From NCBI GenBank assembly GCA_023548195.1, contig JAJHZJ010000251.1, positions 744,001-808,000 of the forward strand: a stretch of DNA of 64,000 bases. Direction: 5' to 3'. This document shows positions 21,561 to 32,899 of this stretch, in pieces (the stretch's first letter is position 1; every line of letters starts with the position of its first letter). Source of the stretch: Bettongia penicillata ogilbyi (lineage: Eukaryota; Chordata; Mammalia; Diprotodontia; Potoroidae). Both the position numbers and the translations under genes were made by a program. Below the pieces are notes generated by a model. It was not told the origin of the DNA. It made no database searches and saw only the letters and a list, made by a program, of their open reading frames with translations.

Positions 21561-21997
21561 AGTTACCTTTTATATCTCTTGCCTTCAGTTATAGCAAGGA
21601 TGGAAATTCCAGTGCAGTTTTAGTTTCTCTAGCAATATGTCAACTTGTTAGTCATAGGATAGTGTTAAATTATGGAGAACACCAACAGATAAATTAGTGT
21701 TAGATATGGTGTCGGAATTATTTTATATTTAGTAGTCTTTGCCTTCATCATCCTGTCATTGCTGTGAAAGTAGAAGGGGACTACATAAGACTCAGATCTG
21801 GTTTTAATTTTTGCCTCTCTTCCATGCCGAAGAATTCAACCATTCAGATGACTGTTTGTATTCTTGTTTTCTTCCAATCAGTATTAATCAGTTCAGTGTA
21901 ATTCCATAGGGTTAGTGATTGTTAACAATTATTAGTGATATGCTTATCTAATAAGATACATTTAATCAGTTTAGTTAGCTAATATTAGTGTAGGAAT

Positions 21998-22020
21998 TAT
22001 ATATATATATATATATATAT
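21998..22020. repeat. (AT)n microsatellite
   Basis: Pure AT run of about 23 bp, followed by ACATATTTTACATATT. Confidence 0.95.
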
Positions 22021-22114
22021 ACATATTTTACATATTTTGTATCTAAGGATAATTAGATAAAATAGACTCTTTCTTAAAATCAGCCCCGAAAACTTAAACT
22101 CCAAGCTGTAGGTT

Positions 22115-22610
22115 CACTGTTCACTATCCTGTTATAAAGTTCATTGGCCTAACCACAAGAATGCTGACTAGGGGACCTCTACTATCTTTTGCTCATGACT
22201 GTGACCAAATTCAGTGTGAGTGGGAGGACTTGATGTGATATGGAAAGTCCACTAACTTATTTTTCTACCTCTTGACCACTCTCTTTTGCCCAACATGAAA
22301 AGGAGACCATCTTATGATTAGTGGAGATGACCCTGCCTTGCCCACTCATGCTAATGCTTTATTTCTGCCGTTCCTGAAGGACCAAGAGCAGGGTCTGTCA
22401 ACCAAAGGAAGTCTCTATTTTACTTTGCCTCTTGTGAGTGTCTGGGTATCAGGGTATAAAACTGTAGCCCTAGGGAAAGGGGTAATATCAGATCTTGAAG
22501 ATCTGATATACACTTCCTGGGAGGAAGGGCAGATCCCTTTAATAAAGCACTGTTGGCTTGGAGCTCTGCTTCAGTTTCTTTTATTGTAGATTGGGCATTT
22601 TGGACCCCAC
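22115..22610 (+). mobile_element. Solo LTR-like block of an old endogenous retrovirus
   Basis: Promoter and polyadenylation architecture of a retroviral LTR: a TATA box GGTATAAAACTGTAG at 22453-22467, AATAAA at 22540-22545, a GT/T-rich stretch, and an end GGACCCCACACA at 22599-22610. The distance from TATA to polyadenylation signal fits a short R region. No gag, pol or env reading frames flank it, so it is a solitary LTR or a remnant. The 5' boundary is not certain. ATAATTAG occurs on both sides (about 22049 and 22613), but no TG start is visible next to the left copy. Confidence 0.5.
22485..22509. repeat. Perfect 12-bp-arm palindrome
   Basis: ATATCAGATCTT, one spacer G, then AAGATCTGATAT. 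It lies about 30 bp after the LTR-like TATA box, that is, at the predicted transcript start. Confidence 0.95.
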
Positions 22611-22621
22611 ACAATAATTAG

Positions 22622-22785
22622 TTACATAATCACAGCTCTAGAGGTGAGATGATGGTCATCCCATCCAGTCTCTTTCCTACTCCCTTACTTTAAGTGAGGC
22701 CTGAGGACGTTAAGAGTCCAAGTCTCATAGGTAGTAAACAGCAGGGGTGGGATCTGAACTCAGCTGTTTAGCTAGTTTGTTTCTC
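22622..22785 (-). mobile_element. MIR SINE, minus strand
   Basis: Starts CATAATCACAGCTCTAGAGG and ends GGGTGGGATCTGAACTCAGC; the core is diverged. Confidence 0.65.
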
Positions 22786-22993
22786 AGTCAACAGTAATAC
22801 AGCCTTTAACCAGGTTCCACCAAATCTTTCCAACTTCCAAGAACTCTCCAGAGTTTGCAGATAAATGTGCATTCACTTGTCACAGATAGAACCTTTGAGC
22901 ACTGATGGTCCTATCTCAGGTGCTGCTTTAAAACTTTTGTAGAGAAATTTCATGAGATTTCTATTGCCTCTTTAGTTCCCCTTCCACATGGTC

Positions 22994-23092
22994 CATGGCT
23001 CTCTCACTCAAAGCAAAGTCAAGTGCAAGTCATGTCATCATTTCTCTGATAGCATGGTCTTCTTCAGCAGTGAAGGACGAGCACACACATCC
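22994..23092 (+). mobile_element. tRNA-RTE SINE tail, 5' truncated, plus strand
   Basis: CTCTCTCACTCAAAGCAAAG, AAGTGCAAGTCATGTCATCA and GCATGGTCTTCTTCAGCAGT: the same tail as the 1905 SINE. Confidence 0.8.
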
Positions 23093-23104
23093 TTCCAGTC
23101 AGCC

Positions 23105-23735
23105 AGGTTCAACACCCCAAAGTAACCTTTTGCCCTTTTCTTCCTTCCTGTAAGTCCATTCACCCTATCCTTCCCTGTATTTAGTTGCCAAGACTATCTC
23201 TTCTATCTCCACAATATTTCTGGTATTGATCTTCCCACTAATACTGCCAAGCATCCTAATTCAGGAGCCTATCACCTCTTGCCTGGGTTTTTGGTGTCTA
23301 CCTCTCCTCCTTACCCTTTTCTCCTCTAGTTCACATCTATCACACATCTACGAAATAATCTTCTGAATGCACATGTCTTATCTTCCAGATTTTGGGCAAG
23401 GTCACAGGAAGGGGGAAAAGGGTAGAAAGTAGACGATTATACCTACACACTGTTGCCTGGTGAGGATCAAATGCAAAAACCTTACCCTGGCTTTAAAGCC
23501 TTCCTGCAGTCACTCTAACATCAGCTGACCTTTCTATCCTTATTTCACATAATGGTCCTTTCTATACCTACTCTACACTCCAGCTAAAATGGATTACTAG
23601 CTGTTTTTTGATCCTAACATGCTATTCCTGAACATTGAAAGAGTCTCTGAATTCTCTCCCGGGATGTACCTCTATCCTTGCAACATGTACTTCCTCCTTG
23701 TGTCCTGAGTCTGTAGAAGGAGTTATTCTTCTATC
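23105..23735 (+). mobile_element. L2 LINE ORF2 3' part, plus strand
   Basis: TTCTGGTATTGATCTTCCCA, GGAGCCTATCACCTCTTGCC, TGGCTTTAAAGCCTTCCTGC and CCTACTCTACACTCCAGC parallel the L2 ORF2 end. Decayed. Confidence 0.6.
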
Positions 23736-24460
23736 CCTAAATTTCTTCCCAGATTAAATGTCTATAACTGCCCAAATACCCAAGACCCTCTTTGTAGCAG
23801 ATGCCTTTATCTTTCATCTCAGTAAAAGTGAAGAGACAGGAGCCTGTTGCTGAAATCAAAACCATGCTGAAGTCAACCTGGGCCTCCTTTATAAGTTGGA
23901 AAGGACCCTGAATGTAGATCGAAGGTGAGAAACCATACTCCAATTGAACTCTCCAATTGATGCCACTCTCCCTGCCACCCCAGGAAGGGAGTGTTGTCAT
24001 TACTGTCCAATGTAGTAAGGATTCCAGAGAAGCTCATCTTTGAAGGAGGATTGGAGGCAGGGGGAGAAGATCACACCGAGTCAACACAACCTCAGGATCC
24101 AGTTCACAAGCCCCACCTTTTAGGGCAACAGCTGGACCTGATGACATCTTTGCCAGATAGAATCTTATTCTTTCTTGGTAACTCTCAATAACTTAAACCT
24201 ACTGCACTCTGAAGCCCATAGATTCGACAATACTAGACCCCTGCCTAAGCTCCACTTAAGGGCTGTTTTCTGGACCTTCCTGGCTTAAAGTGATTGTCAA
24301 TAGTAAATGTTTCTGTTTCCCTCCCAGCCTGATGTAGTTATTTTTCTTTGCCTTATAAAAGGGACCATCCCCTGACTACTTCTTGAACAGGCCTATTCAC
24401 TGAATAGGGGTTAACTCACCCTAAGTGAGAACCTGAATAGACCTTGGCCTAAAGGGGCCA
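23736..24460. other. Unassigned block, possibly LTR-derived
   Basis: About 720 bp between the L2 and a SINE. It has a TATAAAAG at about 24355 but no clear LTR ends. The minus-strand 87-codon frame (23737-24000) is unrecognised. Confidence 0.35.
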
Positions 24461-24463
24461 AGG

Positions 24464-24657
24464 TCTCCCATTGCATCCTGGGTCATCTCCAGTCATCCTG
24501 ATGAATATCTGGTCACTGGATCCAGATGGATCCCAAAGAGAAAGTGAGGTTGGTGATTTTGCACAGCCCTCCCTCACTCAAAATAAGTGCAAGTCATGTC
24601 ATCATTTCTCTGATGACATGGTCCTCTTCGGCAACAAAGGATAAACACAACAACAAC
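24464..24657 (+). mobile_element. tRNA-RTE SINE 3' part, plus strand
   Basis: GCATCCTGGGTCATCTCCAG, GAATATCTGGTCACTGGATC and CATGGTCCTCTTCGGCAACA, ending in an ACAACAACAACT tail. Confidence 0.85.
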
Positions 24658-24659
24658 TA

Positions 24660-24935
24660 CTTCCTTCTTGTACTTCTCTTCCTCCAATGCCCAGCCCAAG
24701 GTCTACTTCCTCCATGGTGCTTTCCCTGATTCCACTAACTGAAAATGACCTCCTTCAATTTTTTAGAATCCTTTGCTCCTCTCCTTTTCCACCATTACTT
24801 TTTAACCTTGGCCTGTACTTTTCCTTTCTAGGAAGGCCCTTGAGGGCAAAGGGCAGAGACTCCAGCATTAGCACAGTGTCCTACATACAGCAGGCACTCA
24901 AATACTTGGTGATTTCTATTGGTGAGGCAAGCCTT
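24660..24935 (+). mobile_element. L2 LINE 3' UTR, plus strand
   Basis: GGTGCTTTCCCTGATTCCAC, CCTTGAGGGCAAAGGGCAGA and ACAGCAGGCACTCAAATACT. Confidence 0.75.
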
Positions 24936-25435
24936 CTGTCAGGATGAGTACTCTGGCTCTTAGCCTGCTGGCAAACAATACAAAGTGGAAACATAGTCTA
25001 GGAGCTCATGAAAATTTGATGTGGAAAGAGAGCAGGGCTGCAGCCAAAGGCTGGATGGGATTTGCCAAGGTGAATTCAGTATTCTTGCATTGATTTTGGT
25101 CATCATTTATAGCACAGAGATCACCCAGAAGCTAATGACTCACTGGGATTAAACTCTGATCTCATAGGACTTTCCAAAGTGTGGGATGGGATAGTATACT
25201 CATGGTTGAGGTGTTTTCCTACAATTTTATTGGAAAGGTCCAACATACATATGGATCACAGAATTCAGAGTTGGGAGGGACCTTAGGGATTATGTAACCC
25301 AAATGACCTCATTTGTTTTGGTGAAAGCCCAAACCAGAAACATGCACTTTCCCCTCAGTATCTAGTAGACACAGGTGACTGTGGTATGGATTTGGAGAAA
25401 AAGTAGGGAGTGCAAGAAGTAGTCCTTTGCCTTCA

Positions 25436-25700
25436 AAGCACCTAAGTGGCTTTGTGTACAGAAGGTCATGCCTGGAGTCAGGAAGATCCGAGTTCAAATC
25501 CTGCCTCAGACACTTAATACTAGCTGTGTGATACTGGGCAAGTTACTTGACTTCTGTTTGCATCTATTTCCTTAACTGTATAATGAGAATAATGATAGTA
25601 TTTAGGTCCCAGGCTTCTTGTGATGATCAAATGAGATATTTGTAAAATTTGGCACAGTACCTGGCACATGATAGGTGCAATAGATGTGCTTATTTTCTTT
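25436..25700 (+). mobile_element. THER1-type SINE with tRNA head, plus strand
   Basis: CTGGAGTCAGGAAGATCCGA, GTTCAAATCCTGCCTCAGAC and GATCAAATGAGATATTTGTA. Confidence 0.85.
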
Positions 25701-25732
25701 CTTAAAAATAATTAGAAAAAAGAAGGAAAAGG

Positions 25733-26085
25733 AATCACAGAATCTCAGACTTGGAAAGGACTCCAAGTCCTAAAACAAGAATCCTCTCTAAATCATACCA
25801 GACAGTCATCCAATTTTTGTTTAAAGACTTACAGTAAGGCAAAAACCTCCTCCTCCTCCCCAGACAGTCTATCCCACTTTGGGACAATTCTATTTGTTAC
25901 AAAGGTTTTCCTTACTTTAAGCCTCCCTCTGCCTCTTTATAACCTCTACCCATTACTCCTAGTTTGCCCATCAAGTCTAACTTCTTCCATTTCCAGCCCT
26001 TTAAATACTTGCAGGCAGCTGTCATTTCCTCTGAAGCCTTTTCTCCAGGCTACATGTTCCCATGTCTTTGACCTAATCCTCATGG
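25733..26085 (-). mobile_element. L3/CR1 LINE 3' region, minus strand
   Basis: AATCACAGAATCTCAGACTT, ACAGTCTATCCCACTTTGGG, CCTCCCTCTGCCTCTTTATA and CCCTTTAAATACTTGCAGGC in CR1-clade reverse order. Confidence 0.7.
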
Positions 26086-26299
26086 ATAAAGGGAATGAAA
26101 AAATATTAGCTGAAGTCTCTCATGTTAGAACCTCCTGTGCACTCTCCAGGGTTCTGAGGATGAGGAACTAATGAGGCATCTAGAATGAATTTGAGTCCTC
26201 TGAGCATAATGTTTGCTCTTCAATTTATGCCCTTCATAAAATGCAGCAATTGAGAATGAGACTTAAGATGTTGTTTGGTCAGACCAGGGAAGAATGCAC

Positions 26300-26478
26300 A
26301 GAAACTGTAGATATAACACTAGACTTTGAGTCAGGAAGAACCCAACTTCAGATCCTTCCTCAGAAGGTTAATGGTTATTTTACCCTAGACATATTACTCA
26401 GTTTCTTCTGGGCTTTGGTTTCCTTATCTATGAAATGAGAGGGCTAAAGCTCTCTTCTTATGCTAAGTCTATGATCCT
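26300..26478 (+). mobile_element. MIR SINE, plus strand
   Basis: TTTGAGTCAGGAAGAACCCA and GGTTTCCTTATCTATGAAAT. Confidence 0.7.
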
Positions 26479-27589
26479 TTATCATCTTCCCAGCTCTAGA
26501 CATCAAACTATTCAACATGCTTTTTTGTAGCACACTGTTGACTCATCTTTAGCTTAGGGTCTGCTCAGATGCCAAGCTTGGAAGCCCAAGACAGAGACTT
26601 AGTTTTGGTCTTTAGAGATGAGTGGGATTTGTTTGGGCAGAGATGAGAGAGGAGGATGTGGCAGGCCTAGAACATCAGAAAAAGAGCTATACAGCTATAC
26701 AGGTTGCTGTCTATCTAACTGTTTCCCTGAGACATCAGATTTGATTTCAAGTTTAAGCATATATTAGAACATGAATGAAATTTTAATTCCATTTTTATTT
26801 TCATTTTTATCTATATCCTCCCATAAGGTTTATTTTCTTCAATTTCTTTTGGGCAACCTCCTCTTGTGGTTTAGCAATGATCTATTCATTTTTTCTCATA
26901 AGGATCTCCTCAGTACTACTGGGATTTTGGGGTTTGACTCATACATGGATTGATAAGGTCATGAGATTTGAAGGCATGCCTGGGTATTTTGGGAGTCATG
27001 CTATGCTGGAGATGCTAAATGATTAGAGTATCCACATTCAAACCCTTGATTCCTCAAAAATCATATTTTTGAGTATGTCCAACAGGTCCTCAGCACACAG
27101 CCTACAAACATATATTCAGGTCTACTGCCCAGGCTCTTCATGATCATTCACCCCACAACTGGAATGAAAGAAAGCAACACTTTGCTTCTTTGATGTGATA
27201 TCTTTCAAATACTTTGTGGCATCTTGGATGTACAAACCCTTGAAAATTTGGGAAATTTCACAGGTATTGTTGATGGGAACTCTTTGATTTGATCCCTTCG
27301 ACTTGCATAATTTTGGAGGGATCTTTGTATCAAGTGAGTATTAGCTAATATCAAGAGACAATCTCAGGGTCACTTAAGGGAAAAGCAATATCACAATTTA
27401 AAGTGAAAATATAAAGAAGGAACTTTTGAAAGGGAGAAATTCTAATATGTTTTTTTAATTTCTTCCAAATTTAAACATTCTGTTCAGTGATATAAGAAAA
27501 TATGACCAGTCTATATGTCCTTAGAAAACAACAGTCAGAATCTACTGTTATTTTGTTTTATTATCAAAGAGTTTTAAAATTTAGTATAC
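26479..27589. other. Unassigned AT-rich sequence
   Basis: No gene. The small hydrophobic frame at 26771-26953 looks incidental. No confident repeat. Confidence 0.45.
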
Positions 27590-27890
27590 TGTCATTATTA
27601 TCTTCTTCATTTCTAACCTCCCTTATTGAGATTCAAGCACCTTAAGGGCAGGGTCTGTGTCCTTTTGGTAACAGAATGTCAGAGTTGGGACCAGAATGCA
27701 AAAATCATCTAGTTCATCTATGTCCTAAAGGAAAAATTTCCTCTCTGACATTTCTGACAAGTGGTCATCTAGTCTCTAATTAAAGACCTCCAGTGGTGGG
27801 GAACTCAATCCTTCATGAAGCAAGTCTTTCCATTTTGGGACAGTTCCAATGATTAGGAAGCTCTTTCTCATAATAAATTTAACATTTTCT
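27590..27890. mobile_element. L2 3' end (plus) followed by an L3/CR1 fragment (minus)
   Basis: CAAGCACCTTAAGGGCAGGG (L2, to about 27665), then GAATGTCAGAGTTGGGACC, GTGGTGGGGAACTCAATCC and CCATTTTGGGACAGTTCCAA (L3, reversed). Confidence 0.6.
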
Positions 27891-28401
27891 TTTTACCTTC
27901 TTTGTTTATATTTCGCACTTTATGTAGCACACTAGTGAGTATCTGAAGGGACTCAACAGTTGTTTAATGATTTGGTTGGCTCTAGTTTGGGATCCTTTTT
28001 TCACTGGCTGCAAATACTCAATTATATTGTAATAGTGGTTTACGTTATAATGGCAAAATAAGAGAGATGAAGGAGGATAAGTAAAGCTCATTGAAATACA
28101 TTCCCTGATGCAGGACAATGACCTGCTATGGTGAGTTGTGTTTGATGAAGAATGTGACTAATGTCGTAGCATGTCCAGCTATATATAAGAACGCTAGTGC
28201 TAAATATTATGGAAGAAGGTGCTGGTGCATAATGAGTATCTGTAAATTAACTGCCCTGGTTTTTAAAACCATTTTTTCAAGAAAAGCAGTTCTAGTGTGG
28301 TGACCATTTGGAACAATGGAAGCCATCTTCTCCTTGATTGACTTCAAAAGCTATTGAACTATTGCCAGGATTATGAAGCCTTTCTTATAATTTCATATAA
28401 G

Positions 28402-28640
28402 AGGCAATGTGTTATAGTGGATAGACAGCTGGTCTTGGAGTCAGGAAAAGGTAGGTTCATGTCTCACTTTTGACATAAACTGACCCTGGACAAGTCATTT
28501 ACTTTCTCAATAATCCAGACCCAAGCAACGTTCTAAGATTCTGAGGTGCAGAGTTACCAATTTACAGTGGTAGAGAGTGTTTCCTTACCAGTGAAATCGG
28601 AGGACCAAATGCCAGAATGAGGTCTTTCTTCAGGGAGAAT
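28402..28640 (+). mobile_element. MIR-type SINE with tRNA-like head, plus strand
   Basis: GGCAATGTGTTATAGTGGAT, CTTGGAGTCAGGAAAAGGTA and CCTGGACAAGTCATTTACTT. The 3' half is diverged. Confidence 0.65.
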
Positions 28641-28844
28641 GAAATTTCTTCTGCTCTTTGGGCAAATCACACCAAGTTAGGGTAGATAAAATTAGTCACC
28701 TAAGATTCATGTGACCTCAAAGATATAACTTAGATTATTATATTCCCTTCTGGCCACACATTGCTTGGATCACAGCAGTGGCTTAATAAATTCTTGCTTG
28801 CTTACTTGATTGTATGCTCCTCATTTTAGAGCATGTGCAAATTA

Positions 28845-28975
28845 GCTGGAGAATGTCCAGAGGAAAGATGTCATGGTGGCAATGGGCTTCAAGTTCAGGC
28901 CATATAAAGAGTGGTTGGAAGGGTTAAAGTTGTATAGCCTGGAGAAGAAAAAACGTAGAGAAGGCAGAACAGATA
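28845..28975 (+). mobile_element. L3/CR1 LINE fragment, plus strand
   Basis: GGAGAATGTCCAGAGGAAAG and GTATAGCCTGGAGAAGAAAA. Confidence 0.6.
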
Positions 28976-28979
28976 AGCT

Positions 28980-29150
28980 ATAATGAGTGCTGGCTCTGGA
29001 ACAGGAAGAAGGGTTCAAATTCTCCCTCTGGGACTCTATGACTTTGGCAAGTCCCTTAATTTCTGTGCTCTTAATCACCTCATCCATAAAATGCAGGCAT
29101 TGTACTATATGGCTTCTGAGTTCCCCTCTAGCTCTAGATACATAGAAAAT
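28980..29150 (+). mobile_element. MIR SINE, plus strand
   Basis: GGGTTCAAATTCTCCCTCTG, TTTGGCAAGTCCCTTAATTT and CCTCATCCATAAAATGCAGG. Confidence 0.75.
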
Positions 29151-29170
29151 ACTTAAGAAAATTTTTTTTA

Positions 29171-29220
29171 ATCCATCCATCCATCCATCCATCCATCCAT
29201 CCATCCATCCATCCATCCAT
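29171..29220. repeat. (ATCC)n tetranucleotide microsatellite
   Basis: Twelve to thirteen perfect units. Confidence 0.98.
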
Positions 29221-29349
29221 GCATCCTGTGATCCTCATTACCTGCAGGTCTGAATGTCACATAGAAGAACAAATAAACTTGGTTTTATCCCTAGAGAGTA
29301 GAATCATGAGCCTTTTGTTGCACAAAAGCAAATAGTCTTGATTTAAGAA

Positions 29350-29530
29350 AAAAAAAACTAGAGCTATCCATATGTGGAATGGGCTCACTTGGAGGAGGAG
29401 TGGGATTGCCCTCATTGGAGGACTTCAATCCGACACTCCAGGACCATTTGTTAGACATGTCATAGAAAAGAGTTCTTGTTCAGGTGTAGGTAAGACTAGA
29501 AGATGACCTCCGTGTTCCCTCTGTTCATCT
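29350..29530 (+). mobile_element. L3/CR1 LINE 3' fragment, plus strand
   Basis: GAGCTATCCATATGTGGAAT, CATTGGAGGACTTCAATCCG and GACTAGAAGATGACCTCCGT. Confidence 0.65.
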
Positions 29531-29689
29531 CTACACTATGCTCCCTGCAGCCCTAGGCTCTTCTTCTGCCAAGAACTCAGGCCACTATTCCTGTAGCCCT
29601 AGGTTTTGTATGGTGAACCTTCTCACTTTACCCGCTCCTGCTGTCAGGCTTAACATGCCACTTTCTGTCCATCCATGGTATGTTGGGGC

Positions 29690-29775
29690 TTGATTTTCCC
29701 TTCCCCTAAACTTGCTAACTTGAATTCCTAAAATTTAGCACAGTGCCCAGCACATTGTAAGATCTGAATGTTTTC
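29690..29775 (+). mobile_element. L2 LINE 3' terminus, plus strand
   Basis: AAATTTAGCACAGTGCCCAG and CACATTGTAAGATCTGAATG, running straight into the next microsatellite. Confidence 0.7.
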
Positions 29776-30062
29776 ATTCATTCATTCATTCATTCATTCA
29801 TTCATTCATTCATTCATTTCCTTCCTTCCTTCCTTTCCTCCTTCCTTCCCTCCTTCCTCTTTTCTTTCCTTCCTTCCTTCCTTCCTTCCTTCCTTCCTTC
29901 CTTCCTTCCTTCCTTCCTTCCTTCCTTCCTTCCTTCCTTCCTCCCTTCCTCCCTTCCTCCCTTCCTTCCTTCCTTCCTTCCTTCCTTCCTTCCTTCCTTC
30001 CTTCCTTCCTTCCTTCCTTCCTTCCTTCCTTCCTTCCTTCCTTCCTTCCTTCCTTCCTTCCT
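29776..30062. repeat. (ATTC)n then long (CCTT)n pyrimidine tract
   Basis: About 43 bp of ATTC, then about 244 bp made only of C and T, mostly CCTT with a few CCCTT/TTTCC variants. The long open frames on both strands (Pro/Ser/Phe-rich, Lys/Glu/Gly-rich) are artefacts of this repeat. Confidence 0.98.
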
Positions 30063-30159
30063 ACATTCATTTCAGTTCTAACACTCATGATCCTAGGAAG
30101 GCATACTTACTATTTGTTTTGAAAAGTCCCAAGAGTATATAAAATACAATTTTACATCC

Positions 30160-30665
30160 AGTGGATGCTCTATCCTTATTCTCAAGAGACAAATTTCCTT
30201 GAGGAGTCAGCACCTACCAGAGAATTGAGCTCAACAAATACTTAGCAAATGACTAATTGATTGAAGTCAGCTTTAAGCGTTGGAAATCAACATTGTGCAT
30301 TTCACTGCTCTTCCATCTTTTTAGTTGATCTCATTTGACATCCCTGTACCCATTGGGCTTTGCTTGTTCCTTCAAGTCACCTGCAGTGCTGGCTCTCACT
30401 CCAGCAAGAGAATACCTTATATGGCACCATGATTCCCGGTGGACTGCCATCAAACTGGAGATGGATAGCAAATGGAAATTGTCTGGAATGTCATAAGTGT
30501 TAAAACAATGATGAATGAGCCTACAGGAAGAATGCTGATGTTGGCAATCCACTGGCTATGATTGCCCCAGTTATTTTAAACCACTCTTAATTAATCTCCA
30601 CAATGCAAATGACTGCATAGAAACTCTAGTTCCTATTAAAAGCAATTTGGCTCTGTTCACCTCCT
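30160..30665. promoter_or_regulatory. Candidate conserved non-coding block
   Basis: Not repeat-like over about 500 bp. It has a perfect octamer ATGCAAAT at about 30604-30611, next to a homeodomain-type CTTAATTAATCTCC at 30587-30600. Function is inferred only. Confidence 0.3.
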
Positions 30666-30692
30666 GTTTCTTAGAGGCAGAGAGGGAAAATA

Positions 30693-30697
<5 letters not shown>

Positions 30698-30726
<29 letters not shown>
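30698..30726. repeat. (TG)n microsatellite
   Basis: About 14 TG units, then TGCATGTGTATG. Confidence 0.95.
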
Positions 30727-30729
30727 CAT

Positions 30730-31419
30730 GTGTATGCTTTATTCTTTGAAATCTAATGTAAAATCTTTTTGATTGTGTGAATGTGATTGATTCCTGATGA
30801 ATACTTCAGACTGGTAATTTTTACTGCTTATTGAGATAGATTTTTTTTTTTATTTCTTTATTTTTCTGAACGTGTGGTTGCTTATGCCTATACCTTTGCA
30901 AGTATTCCCATACTCCCTTGCAGGCTCCAGCAGATGTGATCTGTGACTTTGTCCTTTTTTTTTTTTTCAATCTGTTATGCTTCAAAGGTGACATCAGCGC
31001 AATGGGAGCCTGTGACATCTATTTTGGAAGCCTCAAACCTGTGGTCTTCTGTGCCTGACAGGAATTCATGAGGAGTTGAGGCACAATCTTTTGATTAGTA
31101 GTTTGGAGTAAAGCTTAGTAGAGTTTGTTTCTGCTGTGGTTCACATATAACAATGACTCTGAGGAATTCTTAAGCGTCTCTTCAACCAGCTTGGAGTGCG
31201 GCAACACACTGCGTGTGGCTGGATTGTGGTTGTTGCTGACTGAGAAACAGGCAGAGCTTTCTGTATTTCCAGTTAGGGTCTCAGTGAGTGGATGATGGAG
31301 AGTTTGAAAGCAGAGAGGTTCGGATAGGCGTATTCACCGGGTAGAGTAGCACCTGGCTTGGGATTGACTTTATGACTGTCTGGCCAGATCTTTGTGAAGA
31401 CAAACTTTTACATCTTTCT
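30730..31419. other. Unassigned sequence
   Basis: No gene or confident repeat. T runs at 30841-30852 and 30955-30967. 31140-31370 is non-repetitive. Confidence 0.5.
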
Positions 31420-31540
31420 CAGTCAGACAATCAAACAGTGAATAAGCATTTATTAAACAACCGAGTCCTAGGCACTGTGCTTGGTGTTGAGAGTACAAAT
31501 ACAAAAGTGAAACAGTCCCCTCCAATAAGGAGAGGGGAAA
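31420..31540 (-). mobile_element. L2 LINE 3' terminus, minus strand
   Basis: AATAAGCATTTATTAAACAA and GGCACTGTGCTTGGTGTTGA. Confidence 0.75.
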
Positions 31541-31542
31541 AT

Positions 31543-31809
31543 AATAAGCATTTATTAAGATCCTGCTACTTAAGTAGCCAGTAAGTGCCAGGCTCTGTGC
31601 TAGGTAGCACACATGATCTCATTTGACCCTTAAAACAACCTTAAGAGGTAGACCTGCTATTATTCTTGATTTACAGTTGAGGAGATTGGGGCAAACAGAA
31701 ATTAAGTGACTTGCACAGGGTCATATAGCTAGCCAGTGTCTGAAACTGGATTTGAACTCAGGTCTCCCTGACTCTAGGCCTGGCACTCTGCACGGTGGTG
31801 CCACCTAAT
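31543..31809 (-). mobile_element. THER1-type SINE with tRNA head, minus strand
   Basis: GTGCCAGGCTCTGTGCTAGG, AATTAAGTGACTTGCACAGG, GGATTTGAACTCAGGTCTCC and GCACGGTGGTGCCACCTAAT at the head. Confidence 0.85.
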
Positions 31810-32244
31810 ACAAAGGAACTTACCAACTGCCATTTAATTGAAATAGCTACACTGGAATCCCAATATATGATGCCCATCATCACAGGAGTGGCATTTTTTA
31901 CTGGAGGCATTGAGTATGGTACTGCATTTTCAAAGAAAGAGGCAATAGAATGAAAGCTCGGCAGGGCCAAGATGTGTGTAGTGGAAGCCGATGGCTAATG
32001 ACAAAGGAGGGATTCGAGTGAGCCTTGGAGGAACAAGTGGTAAGAGAACGATGGTTTTTTTTATCAATTTGAGTCCTTTTTGTCATTAGCTCTGGGAGAA
32101 ACAATGAGAAAGAGTGAAGTTCAACGGTCCTCTTTAAGCTGGGCATTATTATTAAAAATCTCCACAGTTAAGTCTTATTCCAATGGTTCATCATGGTGGG
32201 GTTCTGTACTGCCTTGTCTTACCAAGGTAAAAGACTTCAAAATA
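31810..32244. other. Unassigned sequence
   Basis: No gene and no confident repeat. Confidence 0.5.
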
Positions 32245-32400
32245 TTGGTCAGCAATTGAATTCTGGCTCTGTTGTTTACCATCTGTGTGATCTTGGGAGA
32301 GTGATTTAACTTCTCTTGGTCTGGGTTCTCTCATTTGTAAAGTGAGGGGTTGAACCATTGGCCTCTGAGAACCTTTCCAGCTATGACTCTCTGGTCCTTT
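32245..32400 (+). mobile_element. MIR SINE, plus strand
   Basis: TGTGTGATCTTGGGAGAGTG and TCTCATTTGTAAAGTGAGGG. Confidence 0.8.
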
Positions 32401-32559
32401 GTTCCTAATTCAGTCCCACAACTCATCCAGGCCTGTCTCTGCTGGGTGTATCAATGCCTGGTCAGTGTGGCATTTCTTGCACAGAGGTAACTTTGAAATA
32501 TTAACTCAGGAGCTGAGTCTAATACCCACCTAGTTAACTCTGGTTTCACATTATAATCA

Positions 32560-32655
32560 TAACAATAGCTGACATTTTTATAATGTCTTACTCTCTGCAA
32601 AGTGCTTTATATAACCTATCTTATTTCATCCTCACAACACCCCTATGAGATTGGG
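32560..32655 (-). mobile_element. MIR/THER1 fragment, minus strand
   Basis: CTGCAAAGTGCTTTATATAA and TTTCATCCTCACAACACCCC. Confidence 0.7.
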
Positions 32656-32899
32656 CTATACAAATCAGCTTTTCCCTTGGCATTCCCTTCCCTTCTCCTC
32701 TCCTCCCCCCATTCTTCTCATGATGAAAATACAAAGGGCATGCCTGAAGATGACTGGGCACAGTCCAGAAAAGCTCCCCCATTTCAGTTTCCTACAGATT
32801 TGCATACATGGCTCCTTTAGCGGAATTGTTGGGGGCTTTCTGTTTGAGAGTGATGAGCCACCTTCTTGGGTCCAAAGACCTGCCTCCAGCATGCCTGCC

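Noticed and set aside
29768..30142. 124-codon Pro/Ser/Phe-rich frame and the opposite Lys/Glu/Gly-rich frame
   Set aside because: Both are translations of the CCTT microsatellite.
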